The notes below the pieces were generated by a model. It was given only the letters and a program-made list of their open reading frames with translations, was not told the origin of the DNA and ran no database searches. DNA of 64,000 nucleotides from assembly GCF_026745355.1 (NCBI RefSeq), contig NC_079207.1:31595408-31659407 (forward strand), read 5' to 3'. Positions 54,798 to 64,000 of this stretch are shown here, in pieces. The position numbers and the translations under genes were made by a program. This DNA comes from Beta vulgaris subsp. vulgaris. Lineage: Eukaryota; Streptophyta; Magnoliopsida; Caryophyllales; Amaranthaceae. The first letter of the stretch is position 1, and each line of letters starts with the position of its first letter.

Positions 54798-57700
54798 TCA
54801 AGATTTCCCTTCTTCTATCTTTAATGATCCAAAACTAACATTCACCAACTGTGAAGCTGCTCGGGCTGCAGCTGAAGCACGCTCCGCCGAAGCAATTGCT
54901 GCTCTAGCTTTCTCTAGAATATCAGAAGGACGGGATCCTGTATCCTTTATAACGTCATTAAATGAGCTTTCCCTAGTGCTATTCTGATTGGATGCTCTTG
55001 TCCCATCAGAACTTGATACTGGCTGGTTGCTGGTATGGCTTGATGTTTGAAGCCCTTGCATACTCGGTTTTCCTGTTAAGGTTGGTGGCATGGCAGATTG
55101 TGCACCATTGGAAGACGATAACTTCTGACGCAACTGCTGTATATGAGATGCAGAGGGTAAAGGATCTTCATGTATTGGCCTCCGGCCCTCCTATCAACAA
55201 TCATAAAAAAATATTATCTCATCTTCCCAGATCAGAAACTCAAGATCACATATGTAGCAAAGAGTCAGAATAATGTTTTCGCAGCAGTTGGTATTGCTTA
55301 TGTCCAACATGGTTTTTGCACACTTGTTATTGACATGGAAATTAAGAGTTGTGGATGGAAAGGGGAAATGGGATGGAAGAGACAAAAGATTAAAATAAAG
55401 TTACTAGAAAAGACGAATTAATTTAGATAGGCAACAAAGATAAGAGTAGGTGCAATTAGTCAAGATGGACAATGTAACTGCAAAATTATATGAGAAGAAA
55501 TAAGATAATAGTTGTCAAAGTATAAGGAACTCATATAACCAACGTAACTGGTGACTATCATATACAAAAAGATAATAGATAAAGCGACTATACACAAATT
55601 CTTTATTTCTTTCGAGGTACTAAATGTGATTAGGCAAAAATTGAACACCTACTTAAGCCACCTATCTCAGGTGGAAGTTAGGAGGTATACAAGTCTATCA
55701 CAGGCACACGGGACAAAGTTGGTTGGGAGAGGAAATTCCACCCACAGGTGATGAGGCTCATACCAGGCAAGAGCCCCTGACTTCATGGGGAAGTAACCGA
55801 CTCAGCACGCCCAGCGCCTCATCCACAAATACTTTCAAAAGATGTTAAGCACCATTCTCTCTCACCGCGATTTCTTTTTTAGGTAATTTCTTCATCAGAA
55901 CCCACTGCTCATCTTCTGTTGAACTACAATCTCAAGTAGGGAAAGCACGAAAGCACAAAAGTGTTCAGGAACACGAGGTACTTATCAAGACATTATGTGA
56001 GGATGCACTTCAGGTGCCTGGCGGTGCATGAATCAGCAAATGAAATGGCGCATGAAGCAAAATTAGGGAACTAGGAGTGTATGAAAGTAGCATATAACTT
56101 GAGGTGCACGAGACATGAGGTAATACCCAACGGAGGTGTATCACATAAAACAGAAAACAAGGATGATCAAGGGATATATAAAGGTTCAATTTAGGTGATA
56201 CCATAAGTGATACTAGCATTATATGCACGCAATGCGTGCGAAAGCATATAGAAAATTAAATTAATTGCGCAGAAGAGCTATCTTTGCATTTTGTTTTTTC
56301 AAAAAACCGCATTTCAGTTTAAATGTGCTTTTTTTTTTTTTTTACCCACTTTTTCGTTTAAATGAAAAAGATAGTTATCCCCATTTTTTTCTTTTTTTTC
56401 TTTTTTCTATTTTTTGGTGTCCCACATGCGTTGCCTTATATAATAGAGATGCAGAATATCTTAAATTCCAATCTCAAGATTTAGAACTCTAGTGCTCCTG
56501 TGGATTTTGGAACTATACTGTGTCATTAAATGTCTACACTAGTAAACTGATGATCAAGGTGCCAGCAGTCTAGTAAGTTCATGTTTTACCGGTTGTGGGT
56601 CTGGGAACTAAAGATGAAATGAAGTTATTACCAATCCCATAAGAGTCCTCTAATGGAGCACAGCATGTGAGAAGTATAAATCTAGCAGTCCTGGAAATCA
56701 TGTTTACAGGAGCAATCCTATCGACTACAGAGCAGGAATTCATGGTTAAGTGGCCTTGCTGGGAGCTGTATCTGACTGCGGAGGAGATGCAAACGATATT
56801 CAAGCAAGTCTTTAGCCTACCGGATTGGTACTCGGTGACTAATTTGCAGTAAATCTAATCTATTTTAGTGTTATTTTGTAAGCAATCTCCCATGTCAATG
56901 TCGTTGGTAATGAAACTTTAGTTCAAGCATGTATTTTTCTTCTTCACTCAATGCCCACCTTTTCAAATGGTAATGGATGGTGACAGAATATTAAAAAGAG
57001 ATGTTTTGGGGTTATGTAGCATTACCATGGATATTGACATGAGACTTCCATTACAAATTAAAACTAAAATGTATTACCATTACCATCATTATGACCACCA
57101 ACCATACCCGTAATTCCTAACATTGGATAATTGCTCAAGGGTCATGATACAGCTCCGGAGTGCTTTGACGATGAGGGCTTTGTTTCGAATAAGGTTTCAT
57201 TGTGCTATGCACTGAGAACACACTCAATGAAATATTTATTTGTTCGAAGAGAATGGTATTAACCTTATTAGACCAACTGATCAAGGCCTTTTTGACTTTT
57301 TGCTAATTACATGTACAGGCCAGTTGGCACCTGGAGGAACTTTTGTCCAGTTTCCTTACTGAAGACATGATTGTGTGCAAGATTATCTCCAGAAGATGGA
57401 CATGAGTTTGAATCATCCAAAACAGATAATTTAGAACTGGAGTACCAGGTATATCTTAGCAAAATTATCTGAAAAGGAGAGCTTACAAATATGAAGTCTA
57501 CCGCTTAGATGAGGAGCGCAGACGTAAGAAGAGATTTCTTAATAAGTGTGTTTAATTTCTTACTTATCCAATGTAAAGACTTCAATTCCTCTAGCTGTAA
57601 TATTCCTTTCTAGTTGACAAAATATCTTCTTGTATGTGAATGAAAGGGGAAAGAAAGGTGGCGTAGTTGGTTTAAATCAGCAAGTTGAAGACAAATCCTC

Positions 57701-58611
57701 TTGAAGGAAAAAAGAAAATTTCTGTTCTGAGGTTGCTGGCTGAGAGAGTGACCTAACTGTTAAGAGTGGTTTGGTGTGTACACTGAAGGTGAGATTTATT
57801 ACAAGGATCAAAAGGAGCAAGAGCAACTACCTAGTGTTTCGCAGATGGGTCTAAATATTAACTTTTCTTGGGATCTTAGTGAAGACTTCTTGTCCTCCGA
57901 CTGCATTCCCCCATTTCTCTTTCTTTACCATTAAAATTTGCCATAAATCAAACTTAGCATCAAGCTGTAAGTAGCATAAGTCTAAACAAGGAAGCCCAGA
58001 AAGAAACACGACATACAGTAGCGCTTCAGTTTTGTCACAGTATCTTACGCAGATTATTTCAAATAATTCAATATTAAAGTGCAAGATTCCTTTCAGAATG
58101 CTGAACTACCTCACAAAATTATATCAAAAGAGCCACTGGGTGATAAGCTGTGCAAGACATAGACCTAAACTGCACAAGAAATGACAAGGGTAGAAAGCAC
58201 ACCAGTAGGTCATCATGTTTCTTATTAAATTCTACTTCAGTATCTGAAGAATCCCAGTTGACATTATACTCTTTTGCAATTTCTTTCAGTAGCTTGAGTC
58301 TTAGTTGCACAGGTGGAGCAATAAGCGAAAGCTTCTCAATTATCTGCCATGGAGAAATTCAAAGGTTAAAACTTTTGGGTTCCAGAACAGAGACATTGAA
58401 ACTTCTGCCACAACATGTTAGTCATAAGTTTCTCTTAACTGTACGATTAACGCTAGTATCTGGCCGGAGTTCAGAGACAGCTGAAATAAATTCCTTCCCA
58501 TACTTTGCAGTGAACAAATTTTTAACTTGCAAGAGATCTGGCAAGTCAGAGCACCTGGAAGCTGCAAATATAATGCTTGCTATAGCCTCTTGCAACTCTG
58601 AAGGACACTGC
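54798..58611 (-). CDS. IST1-like protein (ESCRT-III-associated), 3' part of gene
   Basis: Three exons on minus are clear. 58611-58440 (acceptor TTGTAG, donor GTTAAG) encodes CPSELQEAIASIIFAASRCS, DLPDLLQVKNLFTAKYGKEF and SELRPDTSVNRT. 58343-58203 (acceptor TGGCAG, donor GTGTGC) encodes IIEKLSLIAPPVQLRLKLLK, EIAKEYNVNWDSSDTEVEFN and KKHDDLL. The last exon, 55190-54798 (acceptor GATAG), encodes a Ser/Asn-rich stretch, SDILEKARAAIASAERASAA, ARAASQLVNVSFGSLKIEEG and the stop. The first two are the second half of the IST1 domain, and the EKARAAIASAERA block is the usual tail of plant IST1-like proteins. IST1 regulates VPS4 in ESCRT-dependent sorting. The N-terminal half of the domain would lie above 58611 but is not found before the window ends, and middle exons may be missing. 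No stop interrupts the three exons. Confidence 0.8.
55191..58202 (-). other. Large intron (or lost exons) of the IST1-like gene
   Basis: Three kilobases without a recognised exon. It contains T-rich tracts (56320-56430) and a plus-strand reading frame at 56667-56852 (MRSINLAVLEIMFTGAILST ... SLPDWYSVTNLQ) that I cannot assign and that may be a retroposed gene scrap. The middle, poorly conserved exons of the gene may lie here undetected. Confidence 0.45.
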
Positions 58612-59109
58612 CTACAATATATATATTTAACAATTATAACTTCATAAATACTTGTACCCGTAATATGCAATATTTGATGCTAGAACAAATTATAATTTGT
58701 ATCAATCACGAAATATAAGATAAGACATAATAAGGGCCAGAAGCGAGCAGAGACAGATAGATAAAAAGAAAATGAAGAAGATTTTGTTAATGGATTCCCA
58801 CCATCACATAAAAGAATGGAATGGACCAACGAAAGAAAGGGATTCAAATTAATAATGAACAATTTCCTTAACCAATAAGCCAACAATTGACAGGTAGGAA
58901 GCATCAATATATGAAATCAGCAGTAGATCAGGGAAAAGAAGTAGAACACTTAATCTTTCCGTTACGAAAAAAGTTTCATAGTATGATTTGAACCCACTAT
59001 ATAGTAGTATCAGAATTTATATAAAGACGATTATTGATTTTGTGACAGAAAAGCTAATAGAAAAAGAAATATATATACATGTATATATGTATATATATAT
59101 ATATATATA
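58612..59109. other. Intron or 5' flank of the IST1-like gene
   Basis: AT-rich without coding signal, ending in a TA microsatellite at 59080-59109 into which the next MITE is inserted. Confidence 0.5.
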
Positions 59110-59532
59110 GAATTGGGTTCATATGAGAACCACCCTTATGGTGAGAACCACCTAATCAACCATTAGATTAATGAGATGAACTAACTCACAACCGTTAGAT
59201 CACCACGACTCCTAACACTAATTTCTTTCCATTTTTCTCATTCCTCTTTCTCTCTCCTATGGGGAGAACGTCTGGCTGGACGTTCGCCCTATGGAGCGAA
59301 CGTCTGGCCTGGACGTTCGCTCCATAGGGCAAACGTCTGGCCTAGACGTTCACCCTATGGAGCGAACGTCCAGCCCATACGTTCACCCCATGGAGCGAAC
59401 GTCCAGGCCAGACGTTCGCCCCATGGAGCGAACGTCTACGCCAAACGTTCGCCCATTTTATGTTTATGCCACTTTTTATTGATCATTTTAAGCAGTTCTC
59501 ACCATAAGAGGGTTCTCATTAGAACCCAACCC
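59110..59532. mobile_element. TA-flanked MITE with palindromic core
   Basis: The left end GAATTGGGTTCATATGAGAA and the right end (complement) GGGTTGGGTTCTAATGAGAA form inverted repeats of about 35 bp continuing with CC(C)TTATGGTGAGAAC. Both ends abut TATATATA runs, so a TA target is likely. Tc1/mariner (Stowaway)-like movement is inferred from the TA only. The core is a set of palindromic 33-bp repeats. Confidence 0.75.
59262..59455. repeat. Five palindromic 33-bp tandem repeats
   Basis: Units of the type GGAGCGAACGTCTGGCC TGGACGTTCGC(C/T)CCAT repeat every 33 bp. Each is itself a near palindrome centred on GGCC. Read on plus they give an 11-residue repeat (MERTSGLDVRS, IGQTSGLDVHP, MERTSSPYVHP, MERTSRPDVRP, MERTSTPNVRP), a by-product of period 33. 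Not a CRISPR array: there are no unique spacers. Confidence 0.85.
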
Positions 59533-59592
59533 TATATATATATATATATGGGGAAAGGTCCTCCAAGCATCCTACGTGTTTTTTATATTCAG

Positions 59593-60294
59593 TCATGTGG
59601 AATCATAATCAATGAATGAGCCATCAACTATGTTGCATAGCATCACTTGTGTCCAGCAGATCTTCTCAAATTTTTCAAGATCAGCTACATCGGCAAAGTG
59701 ATGCACAGCCCCTACATCATCCGATGGAGCATCAACATAAAAGCAAATCAGGAAATAACACAATAATTTCCTAAAGTTCTCTTGTGCCTCTTTAATATCT
59801 ACAAGCATAGCACGAAGAACATGAGACACGGTGTTCTTATGGCCTAACTGGTGGAGCATGGGATTATCTTTCTTCCTTTTCTTCCTGAAGTTCTCTTCCT
59901 CTTTCTATTCCATAGCTCCCGTTTCACTCCCCTCTTTCACTTTCGCAGGACGGGGATATTTATCACACAATGCACGGTATCATGCCGGAATATCTCGGGA
60001 TTCACTCTTCTCATATGGGTTCCCACTTGCATTTAATTCGGTCATCGTTGCTATATCACGCACATCAATTGATAGAACTTTTTGGTTAACTTCAAAACGC
60101 TCGTTAGCAACATTGTAACACTCAAAAAACATGTGCATCAAGATACTAGACGTAGCATTTTCTTTTACATTGAGACACTGATAGAACTGGTTGTTTTTCA
60201 TCAGCTCTTTCTTGTCATCGTCTAATTGTAAATCTACAAGTCCTTTTAATGTGCAGCGACAATTAAATTTCTTCATTATCCTGATGGAAAACAA
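59593..60294 (-). pseudogene. Ulp1-protease/DUF1985-like transposon protein fragment, left arm
   Basis: The minus strand from 60294 reads FNCRCTLKGLVDLQLDDDKK, ELMKNNQFYQCLNVKENATS, ILMHMFFECYNVANERFEVN and QKVLSIDVRDIATMTELNAS to ISRD. After a frameshift (59593-59859) it reads MLHQLGHKNTVSHVLRAMLV, ENFRKLLCYFLICFYVDAPS, then [20 protein letters not shown]. The layout (L..L, F.V....L.I...D.......L...G, then a L..Y.....L.P-like block and a WT..V) resembles the DUF1985/plant-mobile-domain part that precedes an Ulp1-like SUMO protease in many plant MULE or CACTA proteins. No protease domain is present. Family call is tentative. Confidence 0.45.
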
Positions 60295-62307
60295 CAGTTA
60301 TGCTGAGCTTAGCTTTGTTGTTATACTGGACTTGTTATAAACCTCAGTTAAAGTAATATCAGGAAAAACAACGGTAGGTTTGCAACTAAATAACAACAGT
60401 AGGCTTGCAATTGCCAACTTTATAATATAACACAAAAACTTCGCAACTAAATAACTAATCACCCTTCCACAATGCATCACAAATACATACAATTCAAACA
60501 ACAACCAAGAAAATAACAATGCCAAACCAAGCAAGAATTTCTTTCATCCTTTTATTCATACATATATACATTCATTCAATTAAAGTGTTAAAAATACATT
60601 GAAATAATCAAATACTGAATTGAATTGAAATGTTTTGTATCTTCGGAAAAATTCAGAATTATCGAACTCTACGCCATTATCACACACTACGCCAACTATA
60701 ATACTCTACGCCAATACAGTCTTCACATAAACAAATAAATGTTGAATTGAAGTGTGAAAGATAAAATTTTACCTTCTTGAAATTGGGGGCACAAATACAG
60801 TAATCGTTAAAGAGGAAGAACGTAGTTAGCAGAGATGTTGTAGAGGAAGACCGTAGTTAGCACTGGCTTAACCGTTTTCGAATTTTAGGAAAATAAGGAA
60901 GGGGAAGAGAAGCAGGATTTGAATTTTGTATTTCTCCTAAACCGTTTTTTTTTTAGTTTATGGGTTTAATCTCTTTTTCTTTCCTTTTCTATTTCTCTTA
61001 ATTAAATTTTTACATCATTTGTTTTTTTGAACTGCCTGGCACGATCTGAGCCTAACACAAATTTTTCGAGAGAAGCCCAAAACCGACTTGATCAAACACG
61101 AGGTGACTCGTTTTAACACGATTGACTCGTTACAACTATAAAACCTAAGGAATACAGATTAGAAGATGAAATACCTTAAAAAATTTCAAATTGTCGCCAT
61201 ATTCAGTAACTTTTAGAAAATTTTGTCGAGCCTAGTACGAGAGTAATTGGAGGAAACCTAAGGAATACAGATTAGAAGAATGTGCCCAGACTCAGAAAGA
61301 GTTCGCAAAGAATTCGCCTCTTTGAAAGATTTGAGTTTTTTGGAAGTGAATATCAGAAAGTTAGGGTTAAGCCAAAAATAGGAAGTTTTAAAATGTATAA
61401 TAAAACACAATTTATGGCTTGCAAAACGAGTCAATCTAGGGTCATGAACATATCAAAATTCGGGTCAATCTAGGGTCATGTATTATTAATAGACAATCAT
61501 GTTAAAACGAGTCATCTCGTGTCTGATAGAGTCGATTTTGGGCTTCTCTCGACAAATTTGTGTCAGGTTTAGATCGTGCCACGCAGTTTAAAAAAACAAA
61601 TGATGTAAAAATTTAATTAAGAGAAATAGAAAAGGAAAGAAAAAGAGATTAAACCCATAAACTAAAAAGAAAAAATGGTTTATGAGAAATACAAAATTTA
61701 AATCTTGCTTCTCTTCCCCTTCCTTATTTTCCTAAAATTCGAAAACTTCAACATCTCTGCTAACTACGTTCTTCCTCTTCAACGATTACTGTATTTGTGC
61801 CCCCAATTTCAAGAAGGTAAAATCTTATCTTTCACACTTCAATTCAACATTTATTTGTGTATGTGAACACTGTATTGGCATAGAGTATTATAGTTGGCGT
61901 AGTGTCTGATAATTGGCGTAGAGTTCGATATTTCTGAATTTTTCTCAAGATACAAGACACTTCAATTCAATTCAGTATTTGATTATTTCAATGTATTTTT
62001 TAACACTTTAATTGAATGAATGTATATATGTATGAATAAAAGGATGAATGAAATTCTTGCTTGGTTTGGCATTGTTATTTTCTTGGTTGTTGGTTGAATT
62101 GTATGTATTTGTGATGCATTGTGGAATAATGATTAGTTATTTAGTTGCAAATTTTTGTGTTATATTATAGAGTTGGCAATTGCAAGCCTACTGTTGTTAT
62201 TTAGTTGCAAACCTACTGTTGTTTTTCTGATATTACTTTAACTGAGTTTTATAACAAGTTCATCATAACAACAAAGCTCAGTATAATTGTTGTTTTCCAT
62301 CAGGATA

Positions 62308-62960
62308 ATGAAGAAATTTAATTGTCGCTGCACATTAAAAGGACTTGCAGATTTATAATTAGACGATGACAAAAAAGAGCTGATGAAAAACAGTCAGTTC
62401 TATTAGTTTTTCAATGTAAAAGAAAAGGCTACCTCTAGTTTCTTGGTGCACAGGTTTTTTAAGTATTACAATGTTGCTAACAAGCGTTTTGAAGTTAACC
62501 AAAAAGTTCTATCAATTGACATGCGTGATATAGCAAGGATGACCGGATTAAATGCAAGTGGGAACCCATATGAGAAGAGTGGATCCCGAGATATTCCGGC
62601 ATGATACCGTGCATTGTGTGATAAATATCCCCGTCCTGCTAAAGTGAAAGAGGGGAGTGAAATGGGAGCTATGGAATAGAAAGAGAAAGAGAACTTCAGA
62701 AAGAAAAAGAAGAAAGATAATCCCATGCTCCACCAGTTATGCTATAAGAACACCGTGTCTCATGTTCTTCGTATTATGCCTGTAGATACTAAAGAGGCAC
62801 AAGAGAACTTCAGGAAATTATTGTGTTATTTGCTTTTATGTTGATGCTCCATCGGATTATGTAGGGTTGTGCATCACTTTGCCGATGTAGTTGATCTTGA
62901 AAAATTTGAGAAGATCTGCTGGGCACAAGTGATGCTATGCAACATAGTTGATTGCGCAAA
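62308..62960 (+). pseudogene. Ulp1-protease/DUF1985-like transposon protein fragment, right arm
   Basis: The mirror copy on plus starts at an ATG at 62308 after a CATCAG acceptor-like sequence: MKKFNCRCTLKGLADL, then a stop where the left arm has Q. It continues LDDDKKELMKNSQFY, then VANKRFEVNQKVLSIDMRDI, ARMTGLNASGNPYEKSGSRD, and MLHQLCYKNTVSHVLRIMPV and further to about 62960. It carries its own stop codons and frameshifts, so neither arm is an intact gene. The two arms retain the same exon structure and similar decay. Confidence 0.45.
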
Positions 62961-62985
62961 AAAAGTATCTAAAGTGATAGATCCT

Positions 62986-63011
62986 ACATAACGTGCAAGT
63001 CTCCTGTACAC

Positions 63012-63080
<69 letters not shown>

Positions 63081-63205
63081 GTATATATGTATATGTATAG
63101 ATACATATATATATATATATATGTATAGATACATATATATATATGTATAGATACATATATATATATGTATATATACATATATATATATGTATGTATATAT
63201 ATATG
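62986..63205. repeat. TA / TATG microsatellite
   Basis: A (TA)n run at about 63017-63074, then GTATATGTATAGATACATAT-type imperfect repeats to about 63205. Tyr/Ile-rich reading frames over it are artefacts. Confidence 0.95.
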
Positions 63206-63299
63206 TGACCTCCTATAAGCTTGAGACACCTTCACATGCTATACTGCTCACGACGGTGGCTCCATACGGTATCAAAAAAATCCCATGAGCATGAGAAGA

Positions 63300-63720
63300 A
63301 AAGAAAAAAAATTTAAAATTTTCGCCGATTTTTCGGAACGCCCTAATTTAATTTCCTTACGGAAATTGAACGGGCGAGCAAAGGGGATAAAATCCCCCTG
63401 TGACCCTCTTTCGGCCTTCCCCCTTCCCCCTAAGGGGGAACCGAACAGAAGCAATTGTTGACTGCCCCTTGCCCCCTTTCTCTGCCTTTTTGGAGTACGA
63501 GAAAGGGGCGGGGGCAGAAATAAAGCAACCGGAATCGTTCAATACAATAAGATCATAAGACTTCCTCTACTTATTGATCAAGTACGAACTACTCGCTTTT
63601 AACCTTTTAAGGAAGTCCTTTTGTTACTAGCTTCTTCATAAACGTTCGGGAGCCTTTCGAGGGCTCCCTCACTTCTTGGAAAGCAGTAGCAACAGGCTCA
63701 ATACAATACAATCTCTTATA
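63300..63720. other. GC-richer segment, possible organelle-derived insertion
   Basis: It is distinct in composition from its AT-rich flanks, with phrases such as CCCCCTAAGGGGGAACC, GAGAAAGGGGCGGGGGCAG and GGGAGCCTTTCGAGGGCTCC. It looks like plant mitochondrial intergenic sequence but holds no recognised organelle gene. No ORF is convincing. The call rests on style alone and is weak. Confidence 0.3.
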
Positions 63721-63732
63721 ATATAACTAACG

Positions 63733-63737
<5 letters not shown>

Positions 63738-63767
<30 letters not shown>

Positions 63768-64000
63768 GTAGGATTCGCTGAAAACAACTCTTAGTCTGAA
63801 AACTGAAAACAAGGGTAACTTTTATCACTTTTCAGGTAACTTTATATATACTTTAGGGGTAACTTTTACCTGTTTTAGGGTAACTTCATCATATTAAGGA
63901 TAACTTTATATATTTCAAGGACAACTTTATATAATATAAGGGTAACTTTTAATACGTTTAGGATAACTTTATTATGTCATAATTAATTTTCATCATTTTA
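63738..64000. mobile_element. Start of a small repeat element with GGGTAACTTT repeats (runs off the window)
   Basis: After a TA run (63738-63763) comes GGGGTAGGATTCGCTGAAAA, then repeated (G)GGTAACTTTTA / GGATAACTTTAT words every 25-30 bp to the window end. 52620-52740 has the same words, so this is a dispersed family. Its far end is not visible. Confidence 0.5.

Larger units (their letters stand above)
59593..62985. repeat. Giant inverted repeat (fold-back) with ~1.5-kb coding arms
   Basis: The left arm, about 59593-61125, is the approximate reverse complement of about 61490-62985, with a loop of about 360 bp. Matching landmarks: GGAGCATGGGATTATCTTTC at 59852 and its complement at 62710; ATTTATCACACAATGCACGG (59958) and complement at 62610; GTTTATGGGTTTAATCTC (60956) and complement near 61650; GAGAGAAGCCCAAAA (61069) and complement at 61540. 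Arms differ by scattered substitutions and small indels. Both encode the same protein fragment. The loop holds a direct duplicate of ACCTAAGGAATACAGATTAG (61142 and 61257). Confidence 0.9.

Noticed and set aside
55640..55830. Possible tRNA-derived SINE (GC-richer stretch with AGGCTCATACCAGG-like words)
   Set aside because: No convincing A and B boxes in order, no tail and no target duplication were found.
56667..56852. Frame ending in SLPDWYSVTNLQ
   Set aside because: Protein-like but unassigned. Too short and without supporting splice sites to call a gene.
59262..59455. CRISPR-like array of palindromic repeats
   Set aside because: Units are contiguous with no unique spacers, inside a MITE of a plant genome.
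62874..63235. Tyr/Ile-rich frames
   Set aside because: Translation of the TA/TATG microsatellite.

Overview
This is a stretch of plant nuclear DNA from a eudicot, made almost entirely of transposable elements with a few host-gene pieces between them. The evidence is GT-AG introns, AT-rich spacers, Ty3/gypsy retrotransposons of three lineages (Athila-like, Tat-like, Tekay-like chromovirus), CACTA (En/Spm), Mutator-like (MULE) and MITE elements, and plant-only families (TAF1, ZRK-type pseudokinase, IST1-like, a probable Pol V NRPE1 tail). The order Caryophyllales is only a guess. No rRNA, tRNA or CRISPR array was recognised.

Layout: 1-3503 holds an Athila-like pol remnant (minus strand) fused to a scrap of Tekay LTR. 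About 3790-10560 is a decayed MULE (transposase on minus, GRF zinc-finger gene on plus). One intron of its transposase carries a 2 kb long-TIR MITE (5956-7967, 9-bp target duplication), which itself carries a CACTA MITE (6044-7563, 3-bp duplication). 10583-11718 is a large imperfect inverted repeat of gene sequence resembling the WG-repeat/DeCL tail of NRPE1, the largest subunit of RNA polymerase V. Then come a C-rich minisatellite and a 160-bp tandem array.

15592-34257 is an Athila-like retrotransposon on minus (5' LTR, PBS, intact gag ORF, protease, RT-RNase H, integrase). Its integrase is split by a complete Tat-lineage retrotransposon (16354-28056, TSD AAAGT), which has two RNase H domains and an antisense intron-containing gene. 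The Athila 5' LTR lies inside the end of a CACTA transposase (TNP2) gene whose element runs to 38851.

38852-43418 is an island with a broken TAF1 fragment, a ZRK/WAK-like pseudokinase fragment and a second CACTA gene (Ptta/En/Spm type). 44337-51465 is a 5'-truncated Tekay-like chromovirus on plus whose roughly 2.5 kb LTR has been hit by two CACTA MITEs. 52813-54127 is a Pack-MULE-like element with perfect 9-bp TSD carrying an annexin-like first exon. 54798-58611 is the 3' part of a host IST1-like (ESCRT-III-associated) gene on minus, the most credible host gene here. 59110-59532 is a TA-flanked MITE with palindromic 33-bp repeats, and 59593-62985 is a second giant palindrome whose arms encode an Ulp1/DUF1985-like transposon protein fragment. 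The window ends with AT microsatellites, a GC-richer segment that may be organelle-derived, and the start of another small element.

Most coding regions are broken by stops or frameshifts. The most notable objects are the two large palindromes with coding arms, because each could fold into a long hairpin RNA. The first would match a component of the RNA-directed DNA methylation pathway that silences elements like those around it.
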